Source: Ottelia alismoides (lineage: Eukaryota > Streptophyta > Magnoliopsida > Alismatales > Hydrocharitaceae). From it: 64,000 nucleotides of DNA. The position numbers and the translations under genes were made by a program. This document shows positions 57,625 through 64,000 of the stretch, in pieces. How positions within the stretch are numbered: position 1 is the stretch's first letter; each line of letters starts with the position of its first letter. The DNA lies in NCBI GenBank assembly GCA_037367405.1, contig JAZKJV010010759.1, positions 124,001-188,000 of the forward strand. Reading direction: 5' to 3'. Below the pieces are notes generated by a model. That model had not been told where the DNA came from. It did no database searches and saw nothing but the letters and a program-made list of their open reading frames with translations.

Positions 57625-59197
57625 CTTTTGCTAGTCCCTAAGCAAACACTTACTTGAAAAAGAAGAGCATAAGAGAAAGAAAAAGAAAAAGAGAGGAAAT
57701 CAAGGTTGATTATTAAACTTTCTTTCATTAAATTGAAATATGGAGCTCAGTCAGACCTTTGGATTGTTCATTTGTCGGAACCTTATTTGGACTTAAGCTT
57801 AAAACTTAACAGCCTCTAAGTTCCACCAATCTATGGTCAAGACTCCTCAATCAACCAGATCAGAACAAGTCTACATACACAAACTCTAATGACCATGAAT
57901 CTTTCCTTGTACTGTGTAAGTGATATGTAGCTCCCCACCTCAGAAGTAATAAAGAAACAACCTCCCTCAACCCGGTATCTCTAATGCCTCGGTCTATCAA
58001 CTCTTTCCTCGAGAAGCGGGGTATTCCCTTCTAAGTTCAAGTGCAACCGGCTCAAGAAGAGGGGGAAGAAGAGAATGGACCATGACCAGTGTAGCCATGT
58101 ATCCTTGGGAGCTCTAACCAATGTAGTTGAGTCTCCCGCTGCAAGCTTCATGAGATGGTCATGTGTCACATAAGCTTTGCTTTATTTGACTACATACACT
58201 CCGGTGGGATTATCATTTTCTATCAGACCCACCACTTTTTGGAGTTCTTTTCTTTTTGCACATTTTTTTCATGTGCATTTGTACAACATATCTGCATGGT
58301 GCATCATATATACATAAGGAGTTTTTCCTCTTGAGTCAGTAGACTATAACTCTTTTGAAGCTTTATTGCAACCCACGGCTCCTATCTTTAGACTTCATAA
58401 CCTCCAGACCAAGTTGAGACGCACTTTCTTCATTATAAGAAGAAGAGAGGTTCCTCCTAGAAGTACTACCCTCATATGCTACCCCAAGCCAAAGGAAACT
58501 GCCTCCTTACCACCTCATCCGTGGAGAGCTATGTGTAAAGTGCTGGTGCAAGTAAAGCCATTGTCTATGAGAGTCATGTGTGTGTTGTTAAGTGTTCTAC
58601 TTAGGCTCATCAAGATGACATATGCTCATAGCCTAGTGGACTCAAAGAATTAAGTCCCAATGGACCTGAAAAGTCTCAATCCTAAGCCCTATAAGGTTCC
58701 TCTTATAATTAGGTGGATTAAGGTCTCAACCAAGCTCCATTTGTCAATTTAATTCCAGGCCAGTTTAAATGTCAACTATGATTTGGAAAAACTGTGCAAG
58801 AATTTACAAAGATGCTAGTTTTCACAATATTTACACATGTGCAAAATTTTTGAAAAAATGTTTGAAAACATGGATGTATGCATGAATGCGAAGTTTTGCA
58901 AAATACTGACAAAAATTTACATGAGGTTTTTGCAAACTTTTTGTTTTCCAAACTTTTTACAAAAAATGTACTATATACATAATTTTGATATGAAAATATG
59001 TACAAGCTATTTACACAAAAAGATTTTACAATCATTTGTACAAAAATAATTTTTATAAATAGGTATGTACAGGAAGAATTTTATGTACAAGGGAATTTTT
59101 AAATTTTTTTGGGGTTTTAGCCATTTTTATTTATTAACGTACTCACATAAAGTATGAGTTATGGCTACAGTATATATGGAATATATACTACACCCCC
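57625..59197 (-). other. E9 3' untranslated region
   Basis: No gene. Strongly similar to E5 37784-39389 (for example CAGTCAGACCTTTGGATTG at 57750, TTGTACTGTGTAAGTG at 57910, TAGAAGTACTACCCTCATATG at 58458). AT-rich near 58780-59150. Confidence 0.65.
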
Positions 59198-59536
59198 CTA
59201 TACTTAGCTTGAACGATGTCCTCAGAGTGATCGAGAGAGATGAAGAAGACATAACTCGTGCTTAGTATAGGGAAGTGAAAATGAATAAAGATGAAATCAA
59301 AGAATAAAATGGAGAGGACTCGGTGTTTCGCCCTATAATTAGGATCAAGTAATCCTAAGTATAGCAAGTTGTACATGAAGGGAAATCCAAGTGGAAGGAT
59401 GTACAGGGTCTACCTTCCCTATACTTAGGGTAAAATATCCCTAAGTATAGGCAGCAAAACAAAGGTAGAAAGAATCAAATAGAATACCCAAGTCCTACAC
59501 CCCCCTATACTTAGGATAAAGTACACCCTAAGTATA
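59198..59536 (-). repeat. E9 array of four hairpins
   Basis: Sense-strand order: 59536-59505, 59450-59419, 59364-59333, then the long hairpin pairing 59198-59220 with 59248-59270. Stems match those of E5 most closely. It lies 130 bases beyond the integrase stop, so an element with pol also carries the array. Confidence 0.85.
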
Positions 59537-59669
59537 ACATAATCATAAGATGAGCAAAGGGGTGTGGAACTAAAGAATAGAGTGATATGGACAATTGGAT
59601 CTATACAAGTCGGAAGAACAGTGATAATCAAGCGTGAGATGCAATAGATGTGAGTCAAAAGACCACATC

Positions 59670-60649
59670 TCATGCAAAGTGAGTCGGGGCAATATCAACG
59701 ACCCGCAGCTCATGATCTAGATATGGCTTGAACCGCTGGCCGTTAACACGAAAGGTAGCATCAGAAGACAACTCAGATATATCAATACTCCCATTGTTAT
59801 GTACCTTTCTAACCAAATAAGGTCCCTTCCATTTGCTCTGTAGCTTCCCTGGAAATAAATGAAGACTAGCATCAAACAACCATACTCTCTGTCCTGGCTC
59901 AAACTGCTTGTGGCTGATATGAGAATCATGCCACTCCTTCACTCTCTCCTTATACTGTAGGTTGTTTGAAAAGGTTGTATCACGTAGCTCCTCCAGGGCT
60001 GCTAACTCTGCCCTCCTCTGATCACCTACACATACTGGATCCATAAGTATATCAGTAATAGCCCAAAGTGACCTATGTCTCAGCTCAACAGGTAAATGGT
60101 AGGGCTTGCCATAAACGAGGCGAAAGGGAGATGTACCCAAAGGAATCTTGAAAGACGTACTATATGCCCACAAGACCGAGTCCAAAAGCTGTGACCAATC
60201 CTTTCGATCAGGGCGGACGACTTTCTTCAATATAGTCTTGATCTCCCTGTTCGACACTTCAGCAAGACCATTCGTCTGAGGGTGATATGGAGTGGCAACT
60301 CAATGGTCTATGCTGAACTCGCTAGCAAGGGCCTTTACCTTGTCGTTGACGAAATGAGACCCCCTGTCAGATATCAACACTCGAGGTATCCCGAACTGTG
60401 AAATGATATTCTTCCTAAAAATCTGCAAACAGTCCTAGCATCTGCGGTTCGGGCGGGGATAGCCTCAACCCAACAACTCACATAATCCACGGCCAACAGA
60501 ATGTACTCAAATCCCTGACTCTTAGGGAATGCACCCATGAAATCGATGTCCCATGCGTTAAAAACCTCACATAAGTGTATGGGCTGCATTGGAATCATAT
60601 CACGTTGTCCACAAGTTCCCATCTTCTGACAATCAGTACACCTCTTCAC
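59670..60649 (-). pseudogene. E9 integrase
   Basis: Enzyme that would insert the cDNA. The core starts in frame 60649-60374: RCTDCQKMGTCGQRDM, FNAWDIDFMGAF (first catalytic Asp), YILLAVDYVSCWVEAIP. A frameshift near 60430 leads to RVLISDRGSHFVN (second Asp), a TGA at about 60300 in IDH-VATPYHPQTNG (CGA to TGA likely), and AEVSNREIKTIL (catalytic Glu). The C-terminal frame 60257-59670 continues WAYSTSFKIPLGTSPF, GKPYHLPVELRH, QRVWLFDASLHLFPGKL, SKWKGPYLVRKVHNNG and ends near PYLDHELRVVD. All three DDE residues are visible, but the frame is broken. Confidence 0.85.
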
Positions 60650-61289
60650 GAACTCATCATAGTCCTTGAAGAGAGTAGGCCACCATAGCCAGATTGGAGC
60701 ACTTTCTGTGCCGTTCTATTCCCAGAGTGATGTCCTCCTGCCTCAAGCTTGTGACAGTAAGTAAGGACATTGTGGTGCTCCTCCTGAGGAATACACCGAC
60801 GCCAGATACTATCCCCTCCTTCATGGTAAAGGACGGGATCCTCCCAATGGTAAAACTTGGCCTTTGCGAGGAAGGTCTCAAGTTTCTGCCTGGGCCAATC
60901 TTGTGGAACTCTCTTGGCGACAAGATAGTTCACAATATCCGCATACCATGGGAGAGAGGCAATAGCAAGGATCGCCTCATCTAGGAAGGTCTCACAAATA
61001 GGCTCAGTCTGCTCAGAATCCTCAAGATACTCTAATTGGGAGAGATGATCCACCACCACATTCTTGACTCCAGGCTTGTCCTTAATCTCTATCTCAAACT
61101 CCTGGAGTAGAAGGATCCATCTGGTCAATCTGGCTTTGGTATCCTTCTTTGCCATGTGGTACCTGATGGCGGTGTGATCGGTATAGATGGTCACTTTAGA
61201 TCCAACGATGTAAGATCTAAACTTATCTAGGGCGAAAACTACAGCTTGCATCTCCTTCTCATTGACTGTATAGTTCTGTTGGGCGGCAT
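60646..61289 (-). pseudogene. E9 RNase H and integrase zinc finger
   Basis: RNase H would degrade template RNA. Starts at AAQQNYTVNEKEMQAVVFAL (catalytic Glu), then YTDHTAIRYHMAKKDTKARL with the T-D-H motif, and KDKPGVKNVVVDHLSQLE. After a linker (SLPWYADIVNYLV) comes the H2C2 finger HHNVLTYCHKLEAGGHHSG. A frameshift near 60680 separates it from the next piece. Upstream residues and the whole RT are cut off where E10 begins at 61290; the MRF-I-N start of this open frame is LTR-derived. Confidence 0.8.
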
Positions 61290-64000
61290 TGATGAACCGC
61301 AAAATCGGCCCTTTAATAATGTGTTTTTAGCACTTGGAATCATCATCGTAGTCGGGGCGATTTGGGTCATCGAAAGATCATCTCATTTAAATATATGTCA
61401 ATAATAGATCAAAATGAGATGATCGAGAAATTTTTTTTACTTGGTAAGATACCAAGGTCGAACTCAGGGACACGAGCCTCTCTTGTATTAATTGGATTTA
61501 AGTCTATTTAATTAAGTGTTGAAGTAGAGATCTATAGGTAAAATTCTGGCAGACTCGACACAAAGCAATGCATTAAAAATAAACATGCATTTTTTTAATA
61601 AATTTTTATAATGCAAATCAATGCCATGTAATGCAGTGGAAATATGCCCTAGGTACAAATTAATGAGCAAAATAATCAACAAGTCAATTCCATATTTAAT
61701 TAAGGTGACGAGCTCAATTTGAACAAGGCATGGATTAAGTAACTATAGACACGTAGCTATCAAAATAATACATCAACATTAAAGTGTTCATTATAAGAAA
61801 TAATCATGCCATGAGAAAGTTCGTCAAACGAGCTTTGAAATGAAACTGAAATCAACTTAATCGGAGCTACGAGGCTTAAGATATGCATGAAGAAAGACAA
61901 GGGCATAAATGCAAGAAAACATGAAATGATAACTACAAAAAGGTCCCTGGAAAGGACTAACATGAAAATAAAATAAGTTCTGAGGCCTTCCCTGTAAATA
62001 AACCACGTGCGCAGGGACCTTTCTGCAAATTGAAGAAGTTCGGAGGACTTCTCTGCAAATTGCCCATATAAACACGTGCAACGCACGTGCTATCCAGGCT
62101 CGGAAGTAGGCTCGGGGTCGGCAGAGGCTCGGGGGTTGCTTCGGCTGGCTTGGGCGTTGGCTTGGACTCGCTGCGGGCTCGGATGTGGTTCGGGACCTCC
62201 AACCCTCGTGGCTTGGGCACTGAGGTTCGGAGAAGCTCGGATGTTGCCACGTGGCGGAATGTAGGCCGTTGGATCTAGAAGATCCAACGGAAGCTGATGT
62301 CGATGGTGTGGTCTCCTCTGAGCCGTTGGATGATGAAGATCCAACGGTGCCTGCTCCATGGATTATGTGTCGACGTGGCTGCGTTGAGGCCGTCAGATTG
62401 AAAAGATCCAACAGCTGTTGACGTTGATGGCATGGCCTCATCATGTCCGTTGGATGGTCGTTGAAAGAGGACCATCCAACGGCAACTGCGCTTCGTCCTC
62501 GAGCATCGGCTGGCGGCGCTTCTGGACCTCCGGCAAAGATGATCCTCCTCCGCCGCTCTCATCCGATGATGGTGATGCTCCCCAGAGCTTCTAGAAGGGT
62601 CGTCCAGGTAGCCGAGGGCTCGGGGAACCCGCCAAGGCTTTGGAAGAAGGTTGTCGATGCTCTGATGTCCATGTCGACGTTGATGAAGAATGCTCCGGCG
62701 AGAGCTCCAGTCATTGAGGGTTTTGTCAACCTGCATGGTTAGCCCAATAGCCGAAGCGAACAAACACTCGTGCGTGCGTAGTGGAGCGAAATGGAGAGCT
62801 CGTGTAGGGCGGAGAACATGGGAGCTCGGAGCTCCTCCGCCGTGGGTGGCGGAGGAGGAGGGTCGGAGATATTTTAGGTTTTGGAGGAGTAGGAGCGTGG
62901 TCGGAGACGTCGCGTGAATGGGGAGGTGTTGGCGAAGCTTGAAAGGTGGTCAATGAATGGAGAGGACAAGTGATGAGACCTAGAAAATTAAGAGAAATTA
63001 AAGAAAAAGACAAGAGAAGAAGCAGGAGCTTACCTGGTCAGCTATGGCGGAGTGGTGGCTTGGGCTGAGGCTCGAATCGAACCCCGAGTCTTCGCTGGAC
63101 ACGGCCAGCCGGTCCGTGCAGCTCGGGTGGTCGCGGAGCGCCGCAGCTCCGCCGTGAAGGTCGGAGGGACTACACCGGGGGAGCAGGTCGTCTTCGCTCG
63201 ATCCTCTCGCCCCCCTGTCACAGGGAGGCGGAGGAGGGCTGGGCCCCTCCCCGCGTAAAGGTGGACCAGTGTTGACGGAGGGGGATGTCGGGTATTTGAA
63301 GGTGGTTGATGACGGAGCTGATGAGTGGCGTCGTGGTTTGCGAGGGGAATATGGGACGACTGGGAAGACGATGTGGATCGTGGAGGTATGTGCGGGGAAG
63401 AAGGAAGATTGGGGAAGTGAGTGGGGGTGTTGGCAATGGAAGACGTCGACTGGAGTGGCAGAGGAAAAGGAAAGGGGAAAGGGTCATCGCGAGATAGAAA
63501 ACGTGGGGAAGGTGGTCCTCGGGAGGTTGACAATTACGATTAGTCGTTGGATCTGGAGATCCAACGGCTGATGATTGAGCGCGATCGAGAGGATGGGATT
63601 TAATCGGGGGCGGAGCGATCGGAGGGGTGTGAAGACGCCACGTGGTGCGTTGTGGGTGAGGCGCAAGCGAGCGGCTGAGATGACATCAAGGGAGTAATCG
63701 GACGGTCAATGGTGACTGAGGAATGAACGGAGGTGATCAAGGAGATCGGAGGGCCGCGTAGGACGACACGTATCGTTCTGGAGGTTAAGCACGGACGTGC
63801 GGTGCAGATGAGAGATAGGGGAAGATCTGACGGTAAAGGAGAAGGCGGGTATGTGGAGAAAGAGGGGCCGTTGGATCCAATGAGAGATCCAACGGCTGAG
63901 GATAGCGGCGGATGAACAAGGGAGACGGGGCCACGTGGCTCACCCAGAACGGGCCACGTGGCCCAATCAGATTATTTATGGAGCATTTTTTTATTTTTGA
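61290..64000 (-). repeat. E10: LTR (type A-like) inserted in E9 RNase H, cut by window edge
   Basis: On the minus strand it ends GCGGTTCATCA directly against RNase H coding sequence. The ACTTGGTAAGATACCAAGG and TCGAACTCAGGGAC block (61438-61470) matches 4857-4895 of E1, and the GC-rich part carries the same CCGTTGGATC...GATCCAACGG inverted repeats. No PBS follows, so it is a 3' LTR or a solo LTR. The start lies beyond 64000. Open frames inside (for example 61857-62444, 62275-62763, 63042-63533) are not conserved in E1. Confidence 0.75.

Larger units (their letters stand above)
54240..61289 (-). mobile_element. E9: Athila-like element with RNase H and integrase
   Basis: On the minus strand: RNase H (cut by E10 at 61290), integrase, hairpin array, 3' region, purine tract, LTR 57610-54259, then a PBS-like 16-mer at 54255-54240. 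The LTR is flanked by a purine tract on one side and a PBS on the other, which a single simple insertion does not produce. Confidence 0.8.

Noticed and set aside
61857..63533. Several overlapping frames of 100-195 residues in E10
   Set aside because: Low-complexity Ser/Pro/Arg-rich frames in a GC-rich LTR core, not preserved in E1.

Overview
The window looks like repeat-dense nuclear DNA from a flowering plant. I found no ordinary host gene. Almost everything is LTR retrotransposon sequence of the Ty3/gypsy superfamily, closest to the Athila-like branch. The evidence is an Athila-style gag, a D-S-G-S-S protease, an F-I-D-D reverse transcriptase motif, an RNase H and H2C2 finger followed by a DDE integrase, LTRs of about 3.2-3.6 kb starting TGATGAAT and ending CATCA, and primer-binding sites of the form TGGCACCGTTGCCGGGGA. 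The species cannot be named from this sequence. All coding regions are broken by stops or frameshifts, so this is old, decayed heterochromatin-like DNA.

Layout (E-numbers are mine). E1 (minus, 1-8330): a gag-protease element with its 5' LTR at 4719-8330; its left end lies outside the window. It sits in the reverse transcriptase of E2 (plus, 8331-11180 and 27334-33219), an element with RT, RNase H and integrase remnants and a 3' LTR. E3 (plus, 11181-27333) is a complete element with two LTRs, PBS, gag, protease and a near-matching target duplication (AACAT/GACAT), inserted in the 3' region of E2. E4 (plus, 22489-25826) is a solo LTR inside the 3' LTR of E3 (GATGC/GACGC duplication). The order of insertion is therefore E2, then E3, then E4. 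33220-34307 is unassigned. E5 (minus, 34308 to about 41545) has a 3' LTR, hairpins, protease and gag, and is cut at its gag start, where it meets head-to-head E6 (plus, about 41546-42508), a loose 5' leader. E7 (plus, 42509-54239) has a 5' LTR, PBS, leader, the best gag and protease, and is interrupted by E8 (minus LTR, 48667-51944). E9 (minus, 54240-61289) has PBS, LTR, 3' region, integrase and RNase H. E10 (minus, 61290 to beyond 64000) is another LTR cutting E9 in RNase H.

LTRs fall into two broad types by their first 200 bases: type A (E1, E3, probably E10 from its inner end) and type C (E2, E4, E5, E7, E8, E9).

The most interesting signal is not a protein. Five different elements, with or without a polymerase, carry the same ordered array of three short hairpins (CTATACTTAGG / CCTAAGTATAG) and one long imperfect hairpin between the last reading frame and the 3' LTR. 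A second set of small hairpins lies in the 5' leader, with stem bases that change in a paired fashion. E1, E3 and E5 lack any polymerase or integrase and instead carry a protease followed by an unrecognised C-terminal extension ending in a short basic tail. Together this suggests a non-autonomous lineage that shares cis-acting RNA structures with autonomous relatives.
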